The notes under the pieces: model-generated | What the model was told of the DNA's origin: nothing | Databases searched by the model: none | What the model saw: only the letters and a program-made list of their open reading frames with translations | Translations under genes and position numbers: made by a program | NCBI GenBank assembly: GCA_028023455.1 | Contig: JAQFVV010000231.1 | Span: forward strand, 1,255,001-1,319,000 | DNA from: Epiperipatus broadwayi | Lineage: Eukaryota; Onychophora; Udeonychophora; Euonychophora; Peripatidae | DNA: 64,000 bases | Direction of reading: 5' to 3' | Part shown: positions 37,455 to 48,454 of the stretch, one piece after another | How the letters are laid out: every line of letters begins with the position of its first letter | Numbering within the stretch: position 1 is the stretch's first letter

Positions 37455-37850
37455 TTGTATCCTGTGTGGTTTTGGCACAATTGATAGAATGACCATCCTG
37501 GGGTCAGAAGATTCCAGGTTTGTCAAGCGTTGGTGGCCGAGTGGTCAGCACAGCTGCCATATAAGCAGCTGTCCTGGGTTCACTTTCCGGCCAATGCTTT
37601 GACACATGAAAAAAGATTCCAGGTTTGAATCTGGTGCTTACAGATCTGGCACTTGAAATTCTTCTTATGAACTCCTGACCAATAAAGCCATATGTCTTTT
37701 TTAAATCCTTGCATGATTTGGTGCAATTGGTATAGGATTCCACTTGGGTTCAGGATATTCCAGAATCATTTGCTGTCTCTTGCAAATCTGGCATTCAAAC
37801 ATCTTAAGAACTCCCAAGCAATAAAGCCATATTCTGTTTTTATTTAAATT
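37455..37850 (+). mobile_element. SINE-2, two tandem units, first one split by SINE-1
   Basis: Unit one starts with TGTGGTTTTGGCACAATTG and continues after the nested SINE-1 with CAGATCTGGCACTTGAAATT and CTCCTGACCAATAAAGCCAT. Unit two starts with GATTTGGTGCAATTGGTATA (37709) and ends in CTCCCAAGCAATAAAGCCAT (about 37830). The shared 3' end and tRNA-like head define the family. Confidence 0.7.
37522..37613 (+). mobile_element. SINE-1 nested in SINE-2, 13-bp target-site duplication
   Basis: GTCAAGCGTTGGTGGCCGAG head, A-box TGGCCGAGTGG, B-box GGTTCACTTTCC, GACACATGAAAAA tail. AGATTCCAGGTTT is present at 37509-37521 and 37614-37626, so the insertion split a SINE-2 cleanly. SINE-1 was therefore active after this SINE-2 copy was already in place. 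Confidence 0.93.
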
Positions 37851-38023
37851 GTTGGTTTACCATATGCACCAGATAGACTATTTATGCAATTGCATGAAAA
37901 AGCATTTTTCACATTAACTTCAATTTATATATTAAAAATTAAACATTATTTATTCTATAAATTATCATTGCATTAAAAAAAACCTGAAATAATATAATCA
38001 TTAACATTTATACTTACAGAAGA

Positions 38024-38235
38024 GCAAAAAAGACCAACGATAATTTCTCAATATTCTTCGAACATGAGAAGCAGGCTGGCCATGTGTTTGAACCTGGCAC
38101 CCCCAAGATAGTATGCTCTGAAACCAATGACTGCAAAAGAAAAATCAAGGAGGCGTATTTTGTTATCAGTGATAACAATGCCATCAATAGACGCGACACG
38201 TGTTTTTCTATCTCAAAAAAATGGACAAATGAATT
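38024..38235 (+). pseudogene. Penelope-like element, GIY-YIG endonuclease C-terminal remnant
   Basis: The plus frame reads FFEHEKQAGHVFEPGTPKI, then VCSETNDCKRKIKEAYFVI, then SDNNAINRRDTCFSISKKW. A pattern of H-E-x-x-x-G-H, then a basic K-R-K-x-K-E-A segment with a conserved Glu, then an N-I/L-N-R-x-x-G segment is how I recognise the C-terminal part of the Penelope-like GIY-YIG endonuclease (family knowledge, from memory). No reverse transcriptase is seen upstream, and the frame runs on into A+T-rich sequence before the stop at 38264. It is most likely an isolated fragment. It could also be another GIY-YIG-derived protein. Confidence 0.5.
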
Positions 38236-38887
38236 TGCATTCGCATTTGCATATTTTATTAGTTAACAACATTACATAAATGAATTATAACTTATGTTGG
38301 CCATGAATATGAGGGAAAACCTCGAAAGTACTCGGCCTATTTAATTGTTTTGGTTTTTGCAGCTTCTTCGTCAGCGGGTAAATCGCTTTTATATGTTATA
38401 ATCATTAACACAAAAATAAAAAATTAAAAAATTTTAATAATTATTGATGCTAAATTTATTCATAAACTGCTAATTTTGCTACATAAATTTAAAATAAAAG
38501 TTTTGTTATTAATTTTTATAAAATATTGATAAAATAATAATACTCATCCATCAGATTTCGTGTCACTTTGTGAAAATGATTAATTTTCTCTAATTTCATT
38601 TTCAATCCTATATTCATCAGTGGAAAGTTACGTTTAAGGGGAAAGGGGTCTTTTTTATCAGTATATAAAATAAATTCACATATATAAATAAAATCATGAA
38701 TTATTATAAAACATATATACTTCAGTATAAATCATACATCTGAGATATGCATAAAAACAAGCTTAAACGTATATAACAAAGATGATTAATTAAACCACAG
38801 ATAACTGACTTTCTATATATATCGAGATGGGTAACTAGCTATTTATTTATTTATTTATATACTTAGGTGTGATGCGTTGAAACTATC
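38236..38887. other. No gene; possible Penelope terminal-repeat scrap near 38340-38390
   Basis: On the minus strand, GCTGACGAAGAAGCTGCAAA at about 38375-38356 has the CTGACGA of a hammerhead but no clear GAAA. It is adjacent to the endonuclease remnant, so it may belong to the same old element. Confidence 0.3.
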
Positions 38888-38992
38888 GTCGGAAGCCGAG
38901 AGGTTAGCGCAGCCGCCTTGCAAGCAAGCAGTTGCTTGCAGACAGTTGTCGCGGGTTCGCTTCCTGGCTGATGCTTTGACATACGAAGAAAA
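38888..38992 (+). mobile_element. SINE-1 copy
   Basis: GTCGGAAGCCGAGAGG head (A-box-like AAGCCGAGAGG), CAAGCAAGCAGTTGCTTGCA in the variable region, B-box GGTTCGCTTCC, GACATACGAAGAAAAAT tail. No clear target-site duplication. Confidence 0.85.
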
Positions 38993-39129
38993 ATAAAACT
39001 AATGTGTAATTTATCAGTATAATTGGTTTCCTAACAATGGGAGTAAGAGCCCTCATTGTTGAAATCTGATAAATTCACAAATCTGAAAAAGTCCTGGAAC
39101 TAGGAATTTCAAATTACCAATAATCCATC

Positions 39130-39350
39130 AATGTAATAAAAGAAATTTGAACTCACTGATTGCATATTTGTGTGGTAGATTATCACGTGACCCAACCTGA
39201 TGAGTGCTGGTTCTGCATGAAATACATATAATGGGGGGATTGTGCATCTTTTATATGTATGTGATAATGTGTATAGGTTGCTTGATATGGAGTGGAAGAT
39301 GAACAGACTGAAAAATTCTGAGTTCAAGTCCCTCTAATTACTTATATAAA
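39130..39350 (+). mobile_element. Family H copy with hammerhead-like core and B-box-like end
   Basis: CTGATGA (39197-39203), stem II GTGCTG-GTT-CTGCAT with one mismatch, GAAA (39219-39222). GAAATACATA... can pair with GTGCATC (39251-39257), which gives a candidate stem III with cleavage after ATC. Further out, TTATCAC (39180-39186) pairs with GTGATAA (39269-39275). The 3' part ends GAGTTCAAGTCCCTCTAATTA, B-box-like, as in the 18.4-kb copy. Confidence 0.6.
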
Positions 39351-39361
39351 GAATATTCAGT

Positions 39362-40333
39362 ACACCTGAGTCTCGTTTTATGTGGATTTATTTAATGCGA
39401 TTTTGAAGTTATGCAATTCATGTTTCTTCAGAAGTTGAACTCCAATAATGCACTATTACTTTAAATAATAAATTCCGCACACTTACGTCATATTGAAAGT
39501 AATAGCCCATTATTGGAATTCGACTTTCAACTTAGTAATTTCAATATTTTCAGTGCTTTATAATAGTAAGATTTTATGCAATAATGAAATTAAAATCATG
39601 ATTTCCACATTTTATGTATACACACATTAAATTTTACAAGATTATAATGTAAATTTGTTCAAACATTGTGCGTGTTAATTTTGCATTTTAAATCACATTC
39701 TGTTTTTGCTTTTTAAAAAAGAACGTAATCAATTATTAATCATTTAGTGTCCACAAGTTTATTTTTAAAAGGTGAGTAATAGCAGTGGGCACAATTAAAA
39801 TTGAAAATTAAAAAATTAAAGACAAAAATAAGAATTTAATTTTTAGTTGTTAGATTAATTACTAATTACGTTGTCACCAGAAAACCATTAACACAACATG
39901 AGAGTGAAGTTGGCGCTAGTTGTATTTCCTCTTGTGAAGAATCTGATTTTTTATCAGTTTGCAAATGAACCTGTTTATCGGCAAATAGCGATAATAATTA
40001 AAATGTGTATAAAAAAATGTAAATTACTGTAAATTATGCATAAAAATATATTGTTTTGAATAAAATTAAATATTATAGTTAAAAAAAGTTTGTCTTGTAT
40101 CAATTTTTTTCAAATTTGAAATTTTTTATTAGTCATATTTTATTTCCTTATTTTTTTTTTTTGTGCGAATTTTAAAGTAATTTTACATTGGTGCTTTGCT
40201 TTTATGCGATTTTTGAAAAATCACAGTCCATATCCCCCCTTTTTCAAGGTAAGTTACATCTATTTTTGCACGATTTCTTTTGCACGTGTTTTCTGAGGAA
40301 CCTATCTATCACGTAAAATGAGACCCAGGTGTA
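39362..40333. mobile_element. Pogo/Tigger-like non-autonomous DNA transposon, copy 2
   Basis: Ends CACCTGAGTCTCGTTTTATG and CGTAAAATGAGACCCAGGTG with TA at both outer edges. The interior is related to copy 1 (TTTATGCGATTTTTGAAAA, CCCCCWTTTTTNAAGGTAAG). It is longer than copy 1 partly because a foldback sits at 39426-39531. No transposase frame. Confidence 0.8.
39426..39531. mobile_element. Foldback nested in Tigger-like copy 2
   Basis: AAGTTGAACTCCAATAATGC... faces ...CCATTATTGGAATTCGACTT and TTCAACTT, with CTATTACTTT facing AAAGTAATAG. The arms are about 35-43 bases and the loop about 30. The segment is absent from copy 1 at the corresponding site, so it inserted later. It is a MITE of about 106 bases. 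Confidence 0.7.
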
Positions 40334-40619
40334 TATAGCAAATTACATACAGTTTTAGAATGACAATAGTCCATCTCTATAGCTAGAAAAAGACATTGGT
40401 GAAAGATAAGATGAATAACCAGAAAAAGAATAGGTTCCATAATTATAATAAAGTTATTAAACATCAAAAAAAAACCATTCAATGGTAGGTTTCCAATTCA
40501 GGGATTAGCATGTGTTAACAAGAATATGAGACACATGGGTAATGATGATAATATTAAAAATATTAGATAAACAGATAATGGACTAGTTTTTAGCCTGTTC
40601 ATATAAAAATTAAGATAAA

Positions 40620-40850
40620 GGTCAAGCATTGAAGTCACAAAACTGAACGATTGATGGACTGCGAGTTTTAGACTCTGCCATTCTACCATTTGTTTATCCA
40701 TTTAGATAAATAATAAGCAAATGTATTACTGGTTGACAATTTATAAAAAGTTTGAGCACTACACATAATATCTGGAGAAATAACCTATAAACCTTAAACT
40801 CCGGGTGTCTGCTGCTTAGCAACTTCCTTAACCATACATGCATAATAATG
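40620..40850 (-). mobile_element. SINE-2 fragments
   Basis: GGTAGAATGGCAGAGTCTAA on the minus strand (about 40690-40671) and a further piece with CTTTTTATAAATTGTCAACC resemble the SINE-2 head and tail but are badly decayed. Confidence 0.35.
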
Positions 40851-40960
40851 AGAAAAGAAAGATAAAGAGGAGAAAGGAGGAGAAAGAGAAGGAAAAGGAG
40901 GAGGAGAAGGAGGAGAAGAAGAATAAAAAGAAAATAGAAGGGAAGAAGAATAGTAGTAAT
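40851..40960. repeat. Polypurine tract (AGG/AAG-rich), about 110 bp
   Basis: An almost uninterrupted purine run on the plus strand with GGAGGAGAAGGAGGAGAAG motifs. Such mirror-like purine tracts can form triplex (H-DNA) structures. Confidence 0.9.
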
Positions 40961-42329
40961 TTAAATCGTTTATGATTTACTTGTTAACTTAATAGGATTT
41001 TAAAATAAATTGAGATTGTGAAATATTTGGAAATCAATGTAAGATTATAAATTTAATAAAATTAATGAATACTTTCTTAAAAATTTTATTGGGCAAAATA
41101 CTGATAAAAATAAACTGCCATGTGAAATTTGATATGTTGTACACAGTGTGTTGCAGTTGGAAGGTCACCAGGTTTTCATCCAAATTGCCTGTAGTGCCAT
41201 CTCTGAATCAGTGCATACAGTGACATAGTTTCAGCTATTTACCATAAACATATGAAGATGCTAATGTATCCGGATCATGATTTATGACTTGAAATGCATT
41301 AGTGTTCCATATCTTCATGGATTGTTTTCAATACTTTTCCAGGCATCATAAAACCTTGCAAACCACTTGATACTGTCTTTGCAATTCATGATTCATTGCC
41401 ATTTCCAAACTGCTTTACACAATTCAAAATGAAATTCCATGTCATAATTCATGATCCACGTACACTAGTGTTTTAAAACATTCATGTCAATAACTAAACT
41501 ATGTCCCTAGGTAAAAGATATCTTGCTTCAGAGATAGTTCTAAAGCAGTTCAGAGAAATAACTAATCACCAATCATCCTTCTACTGGCATGTACCCTGTT
41601 ATCTTAATATTTATATATTTTGAATGAAACATGTAAAGATTTCAGTTGTGTAATTAATATTTGTAAAAGCCAGATGTTTTATCAGATAATTAAAGGGGGA
41701 AATGTCAGTGGCTTTTAATTAGAATGGTTATTAGTTTCAGAATATTATCCATTAAAATATCCATTATCTTTTTGGGGGTATTGACTCACATATGGATGTT
41801 TATAATGATGTATGCATTATATTACCATTGCATCAAACAAATTAAAAGTCAAGGACATTATATTATGGTGAGATACCCACAGCAACTACATTTTTATTTA
41901 CGGTCTCTTATACTGCAAATTTATTGAACCGGAAATGAGATATGAACTTATGATAATCATAGTCTACAGGCAATTGATAAACTTACTATTATGATAATGC
42001 AACTGGCAGATTAAATGTCTATTCATTCTTCGGTTGCAGGCTTGATCATACTGAAACTATTATTATAGGAACACAATCTCAATAGAAGTGTTGACAAAGA
42101 CCATACCTTTTAATATAAATTCTATTTTTAAGTATACTCTAAAGAGATGATAATTTAACTACTTTACACAGAAAACTACAATTGGATCAGATGTTGAAGT
42201 CTTTCAGAAAGGAAATTTGGGTATTATTTTTAAGAATACAACATACGACTAATATAACACATTTTTTAAGAATTTGAAAAGAAAACAAATGTCAGGTACT
42301 TATGGGAATGAAGGTCCTGCATCATTTAA
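40961..42329. other. Mostly featureless; mariner remnant inside
   Basis: Apart from the remnant at 41240-41440, nothing recognised. Confidence 0.4.
41240..41440 (-). pseudogene. Mariner-type transposase N-terminal remnant
   Basis: The minus-strand translation in one frame reads MELHFELCKAVWKW, then DSIKWFARFYDAWKSIENNP, which resembles the helix-turn-helix stretch of mariner-type transposases (W-x-x-R/K-F-x-x-G/A-x-x-S-I/V-E-x-x-P). Stops follow soon. The frame shows no catalytic part. It may belong with the C-terminal remnant at 58.1-58.3 kb, but they are separate insertions. Confidence 0.4.
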
Positions 42330-42740
42330 TGCAGTGGGATACTCTATAGTGTGAGGTCCTCAGATCAAATCGAGTTTTGGAAATTATGAGGTTCAAACTT
42401 CTTATGGATTTTGTAGCATGTGGTAATTGGATTCTGGGATGTGAGGTCCTCAGATCAAATCGAGTTTTGGCAATTATGAGGTTCAAACTTCTTATGGATT
42501 CTGGAACATGTAGTAATTGGTTTCTAGAGGTGTGAGGTCCTCAGATCAAATCCAGTTTTGGAAAGCTCAAAGTTCTTATGAATTCTCAAGCATCAAAGCC
42601 ATTTGATTCTTTTGCCTTCATGGTTTAGTGATGTAGTATAGGGTTTGACTCTGAGGTCTGAGATCCATGGATAAATTCCAATGCTGACACTTCCAGCTGT
42701 CAAACTTCTTACAAACTTTCAAGCAATAATGTCCTTTGAT
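42330..42740 (+). mobile_element. SINE-2 array, about four units
   Basis: GTGAGGTCCTCAGATCAAAT occurs near 42350, 42440 and 42533, followed each time by CGAGTTTTGG (or CCAGTTTTGG) and GTTCAAACTTCTTATGGATT-like text. A fourth, better-ended unit has TCTGAGATCCATGGATAAAT and CAAACTTTCAAGCAATAATG. The first units lack full heads, so the array grew by duplication of the middle and 3' parts. Confidence 0.65.
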
Positions 42741-43379
42741 TATTTATTCATTTTAAGTGGTTGAGGTGTCAATGATGAAAGTTTTGAAGAATTGCTAGAA
42801 AACACGTCCCTCCATTCATTTTCAAATTACTAAATGGCATTCTATAAAATAACAACTTACTTGAACAGAAAACTATATATTCAGTAGGAACCCTATATTT
42901 TTCAATATTAAAAATGAATCCATTTTAAATATCTGTTTGAAGAATGTAAGGCATTTAAGAGCAAAATAAAAATATTCCATAAGTTGTGAATAAAATTAAA
43001 TAGACAAGAGAAATTATTGAAAGTTTTATTCCGCACAATGTGGTGGTTTTAATGTGTGATTTAAAAACAATATAATCTATGTGGTGTGATGTTTCATAAT
43101 AAAAAAGACAATAAGCTAAGAAAATTTAAAAATGAATGAAATAAATACTTTAAAAAATATTTCAAATATCTCATAAAGACATTACTGCAAGAAATTAGTC
43201 AAGTACTGGGCCCTGTTTGAGTGAAATATGGAAATAAAATTGATTAAATTAAGAACCGTGATCTAAAAATTAATGATCCCAAAAGATTTTGAGTGGTGAA
43301 AGAAAAAGAAAAATTAAAAATGAATAGTGATAAGTAAATTAATTCTTATATGTGTACAATTGTATTAAAAAAAAACTAT
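42741..43379. other. No recognised features
   Basis: A+T-rich sequence with nothing recognised. Confidence 0.4.
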
Positions 43380-43990
43380 TAGAAACCAGTCAACACTTAG
43401 ACAATTTCAATATAGGTAAAAATTAACAATCTCAAACTGTTGTCAAGACAACCTCCTTTTAACAATTAAGATGGAATACACCTTTATTTATGGTCCTGTA
43501 TATTTATATAGACACCAAAGACTTCAACTTGACCACAGAGATTGAAATTATTGGTATAAAAAAGTTTAAATAAACCTCCTTAAACAGGTAAATATAACCT
43601 GTTCTGAATGCAGACTAATACATAGTCCATTAAAACATTACAAACTGATTATAATTTTCAAATTACACCCAAAGTATTACTTAAATAATAAGTGGAATAA
43701 TGTTCAAGGCTAAATGAGTTTATAAGTAAAAAAATATAAAATATAAAAATATAAATTATGTATCCTTTTGTTAATAAAGATATTACTTAAATAGTAATTA
43801 TTTTGATGAGTATGTGATAACTTTATAGCTTATGTAATGTGTGATATTAAGATATAATCTATTCATGGAACAAACAAAGTCTGAATACATTACTAAAACA
43901 ATTTACAAGCAAGATTGCCAAAGAATCATATAAATAAACCTGTATATAATGTCATCTTTTGTTAGATCAATGCCAATCTAATCTGCTTCG
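43380..43990. repeat. Dispersed repeat D, copy 2, rearranged
   Basis: AGTCAACACTTAGACAA...AACCTCCTTTTAAC (43388-43464) is the reverse complement of the block at 28003-28080. TCATGGAACAAACAAAGTCT...GATCAATGCCAATCTA (43863-43981) is a direct match to 27752-27873. The two blocks therefore differ in relative orientation between loci. Confidence 0.55.
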
Positions 43991-44399
43991 AATAAAAGAT
44001 AAAAGGATTCAGTGGGGATCTTGGTTGCAAATTGCCTTAGGAACATATTTGGATGTATTAGTTTCATGAAATACTTATTACTTAAAATGGAAAAAAAATA
44101 TGTAACTTTTTTTTTAACCAATCCTGCCATATTACTATTTCCCCACATTTTAAATAGTTAAGATCAGGCCATTCTTCTTACAGTATTTGCAATAAAAATT
44201 TAAAAAACAGTATCCTGAGATATCAAAGAAATAGAATGTGGGTTTATTCTTTAATATCTGTGATAATATCTAAGATCTCAGTTTGATTTGTATAGTCATT
44301 GCAAAACTCAATATATTTATTTTTGAGAAAAAAATAGCCATATTAGTTTATAAATAGATGCTAATAAACAAAATGACACTGTGAACAGAAAAAAAACAT

Positions 44400-44760
44400 G
44401 GTTTTGATTACTTGGTAGGTCACATAACAGTTGAGTGCTTAAAGTAACAGAATGAGTTGTAAACCATGAATCTTAAGGTCCAAAATTCACCAGTCCATCA
44501 TTGCATTAAACTAAATGTGGGGAAAGCATAAATTCAATGGTTATAATTTGGAAGGTTATTTGATGTTTGATCACAAGAAGTGATTAATCCAAAGAGGATT
44601 AATTCTTTAATCCATTACTTTATCACTGCACCAAATTATACAGGATAAAGCAATGATATAGTAGTAGGTTTGTAATCTGAAGATTCACAGTTCAACCCTG
44701 TGTCGTTCCCAATGTCATGTGACCCCATCAGCAACTCATTCAATTCTTTGATAATATTTG
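44400..44760 (+). mobile_element. SINE-2-like fragments
   Basis: AGTTGAGTGCTTAAAGTAAC...TCTTAAGGTCCAAAATTCAC and GATATAGTAGTAGGTTTGTA...GATTCACAGTTCAACCCTGT look like SINE-2 heads with B-box-like GTTCAACCCTG. They are decayed, and unit limits are unclear. Confidence 0.4.
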
Positions 44761-44939
44761 ACACATTGCAACAGCTATTATTGTTATTATAGATAATAAA
44801 ATAATAATATTAATAATGATTGGAGAAAATGCAAGTTACAAAAAAATATACAGTACTGGAATCAAATTGAAACCAGATTTATATACTTCAAAAAAATCTA
44901 AACTATGGGGGCTCTATCCAAATTTGAATAAGTTTCCTT

Positions 44940-45075
44940 CAGATTTAGTAAGAGACAACATAATGAGAAGGATAAAATAAGAAAGTGCGTTGGAGTGGTG
45001 TGGAGAAGATGTAGTGAACATTGAGAGATCTTCATCCTGCAGATAATCGATAAAGGTTGAAAATAATGACTATAA
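44940..45075 (+). pseudogene. RTE-type LINE 3' end scrap
   Basis: GAAAGTGCGTTGGAGTGGTG, GAGAGATCTTCATCCTGCAG and TGATAAAGGTTGA-like text match the final part of the LINE tails at 5.9-6.06 and 25.0-25.13 kb. Too short and mutated to encode anything. Confidence 0.6.
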
Positions 45076-45944
45076 CGTATATAAAAATTAAATTCGTATA
45101 CAGCAATTAATTATTCGTGTGCCACAGAATAGTAATATAAATTTAAAATTATGATTATTTTTGTTAAAATAAAACCTTGAAAGCAAAAAAAAAAAAAAAC
45201 GAAATCAATAAAATATAAATATAAGGAAATAAAAAATATTGTCATTATTCAATAACATCTGCTTAAGCCATATGTTTCAAACTGCATTTTTTATATTTGA
45301 CGAAACTTATGAAAGTGTGTACATATGTATATATAATATTCTATGCTATATAATAAAATTAGAGTAACACCCAAAGATTTATTATGCCAATATTAGTTAT
45401 GTAGATAAATATTAAAAGTTATAACTATTTTTTTTTTTTGCCTTTTAGTTACTATTTTGCAAATAAAATGTAAAATTAATTAATTTACATGTGGTATCGA
45501 TAATATAGGATATTCTCCAACATTCTATAATTTATCGATACTCATGCAGCTCAACTTATTATTCAGAAAATTATTCAATATGTATAATATTTACATTTTG
45601 ATTTTAAAATGTCAAACTTACTTCACCCACAATTTTGACACAATCCACTTTAAATAAATACAATTACGATTATCTCTAATCATTTATTAACTAGAGATTA
45701 TCTCTAACAAGGATATAAAGTTTAAACCCGTGTTAAAGATTAATCCATCTGAATTTTTAAAATTAAACATACACACATATGAAGGTATTAACATTTATCT
45801 TTCCCATGCATAATATCTTTTATAAATAAAAGTATTAAATAATCTCCACACCATATATTTAACATATTATACATGGGGAAAAGAAATGGGAATAACTCCA
45901 TGTGTTTGTGTTTAATTTTTAAAAAAATCAGATATATTAATCTT
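45076..45944. other. No recognised features
   Basis: A+T-rich sequence with nothing recognised. Confidence 0.4.
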
Positions 45945-46235
45945 TAACAAAAGTTTAAAGTTTATATCTGGGCTAGAGATAATCTCTAGTTTAATTAATG
46001 ATTAGTGAAAATCATTAAGTCAAAGATATGGGTGAAATATATTTGACATTTGTAAATCAAATTGGAACAATTTACTATTGAAAAATACTGTATTTATGAT
46101 GAAGACATACTTGAGGGATAGTGAGCTGATGAGTGCTAGTTTAGCACAAAATGCATCTTCCATGTCCTTTATCATGTCTTTATTCATATGTCTTCAAAAA
46201 AATGTGTGGTGATGTGGAGGTTATTTATTACCCTT
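45945..46235 (+). mobile_element. Family H copy, core with covarying stem II
   Basis: Same block order as at 18990-19290. The core is CTGATGA (46126-46132), GTGCTA-GTTT-AGCAC region (46133-46147) forming a fully paired stem, then AAAA (46148-46151) where GAAA is expected. Loss of the invariant G would be expected to abolish cleavage in this copy. Confidence 0.6.
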
Positions 46236-47544
46236 AAATGACATAGTTACTCCTGACAGACTGTGGAAATCAAATTTCTCTTTAAAAAAAAAAAATCAAT
46301 TGTTTAAAACAACAGGTAAACACATATGACTTAAGATAACTAATTGCCCATAAATGCATTTAGAATGATTCACAAATTGCCTCTCAAAATATAGTTTTTT
46401 ATTTATTGAATTGGTTAGCAGTTTAATAAATAGATATTTTGTGGATTGATATTTTATCAATGAATATTTGATATAAATCTATTATTAATCTTACTCTGTT
46501 GATGTCTTATCCTTGATCCAGATAATTTTGATGAAAATAATTGATACACTATTTGTAGTTTTCATGAATCATTAATCATAAAATGAAATTGCTGTTAACC
46601 CTCCTGTATTCTGACAGATTTCTTTGTTCTCATTTATTTTAAACTTTCACTTTAATATTAAACCATTATTATTTATCAGAATATAATAAATTTGACCTCA
46701 TTTTATAGATATTTTTGTTTAAAAATTGGAATTATTTTAAAAATTAGATTTTAATCAAAACAAAGCACTGTCACATCATCAAATTACAGATGGAGCAGAT
46801 TCAATTTGCAAAATGAATGAAATCTTCTTTGTTTGATGTTTGTTTTAAAAATCTGAACAAATTATTTTTAATGTCTAACAAATCTATCAACTTACGCTTT
46901 AAAAGTTTAATTTTTTTTTCATAATTTTATATTGTTAAATGTTATAAGTCTGTTAAATGACATCATTTCTAGGCAGTTGTATTTCCTGTGACCATAATCT
47001 CTATGGTAACACAGAAGAATATATTCTTATATAATTTTTTGTATTTAAAAATAAAATATTTCTGTAAAAATAAATATATAAGAATATATATATATTTGAT
47101 TTCTAAAAATTATTATTCAATTACAATACAAAAATAATCATAAACTTTCCAAAAAATTAAGTTTTTAGACCATCGTAATATTTTCTCGAAGCAATCGCAC
47201 AAAGTTTAAGATTGCCAAATATATAATAGACACCCATCATCATAGAGTTTAAGAAATTTTGAAGACCCACTCATTTGATTATCCTGACCTTTTTTTTGAA
47301 ATTAAAATATTAGAAAAAAAAATGTGAATTTTAAAGCTGTAAAAAAAAGATTTGAAAATCTTCTCAATAGAAGGTGGAAAATGCATTTTTTTTTGCTTTC
47401 CAGCCTGAAAAAACATCATAATGAAAAACAGAAAGGTTAAAAGTTTTCTGATTTAGAAAAATAGGGTTTGAAAAAAATGTAGTTAGAAGTATTAAAATGT
47501 TCCAAATAGACAAATAACGTATATTGGAATTTTGAACATCTCTC
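46236..47544. other. No recognised features
   Basis: A+T-rich sequence with nothing recognised over 1.3 kb. Confidence 0.4.
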
Positions 47545-47720
47545 CTAAACAGATGGCCGTAACTTAATAAATCCCTACACTGTGCCATCCTATCCAGTAC
47601 TCCCAGACTAGTGACAAGATTATGACTTTCATCAGTGAGCAGTTTTTGATCTTGGACAGTGCACCTGGACCTTTAGGAACATACAGCATCTTCCTTCTAA
47701 CTACCTTGAACTCTCTGTTA
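47545..47720 (-). mobile_element. Family P fragment with broken hammerhead
   Basis: CAGTACTCCCAGACTAGTGACAAGAT...GACTTTCATCAGTGAG matches family P on the minus strand: CTGATGA is intact (47635-47629), but the GAAA position reads GTCA. Flanking text (ATGGCCGTAACTTAATAAATCCCTAC, GGACCTTTAGGAAC) is also recognisable. Confidence 0.65.
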
Positions 47721-48454
47721 TACTATCAAGCTGTCATCTACCATCACTTATAGTAGGTGGCAAGAGGTGATGAGAAAAAAGTAGACTGTCTAACAGCAAT
47801 ATGTCAGCTGAAGTCATGTGATAAGCTAAAGTCATGTGATTAAATATAAATACTACTAGTTCAATCTCTATGATAAGATTATCATTGGTCAAGCCAGCAA
47901 TACTTGAAAAAGAGAAGTAAAAAATGTCACATGACATGTAACACTCTGCACTAACTTGTGTTTTACTACTAACAGTAAAACATATTTGAAAATCTATACG
48001 TAAAAGTTTGATCTTTTTTAAAAAAAAGACACTATCAATTCAATTAAATGATGAAAATAATACAACAAATCTCATATTTTACCAGAGTTTAATAACAGGA
48101 ATGTAATTACTTATCAACATGTTAATATTTTTTTAATCTAAAGACAAATCTTGTAATTATATAACAGTGTAATCCTGAAAATTAAGAATTTGGATGAGTG
48201 ACAATGATTGGTATAAAATAGATGCTGCAATATTCATTCTGTCATCGATACAGTAGTGCTTAGAATAGAATAATTGGATATTCATAGTTAGACAAGATAT
48301 TGAGAATTTTTAAGAAACATATTTCTACAGAAATTAAAAGACATCATCATAAAATATTAAATGAGCACATTATAGAATCAGCATGTCATGTGTGGACATA
48401 ATTATAATTTGCAAATGACTAAACAGAATCATAACAAAGTTGGCAATTATCTAA
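47721..48454. other. No recognised features
   Basis: A+T-rich sequence with nothing recognised. Confidence 0.4.

Noticed and set aside
38356-38375. CTGACGA on the minus strand next to the Penelope remnant as a hammerhead
   Set aside because: No GAAA at the right spacing and no convincing stems.
47629-47635. CTGATGA on the minus strand as a working hammerhead
   Set aside because: The GAAA position is GTCA in this copy, so it is listed only as a family P fragment.
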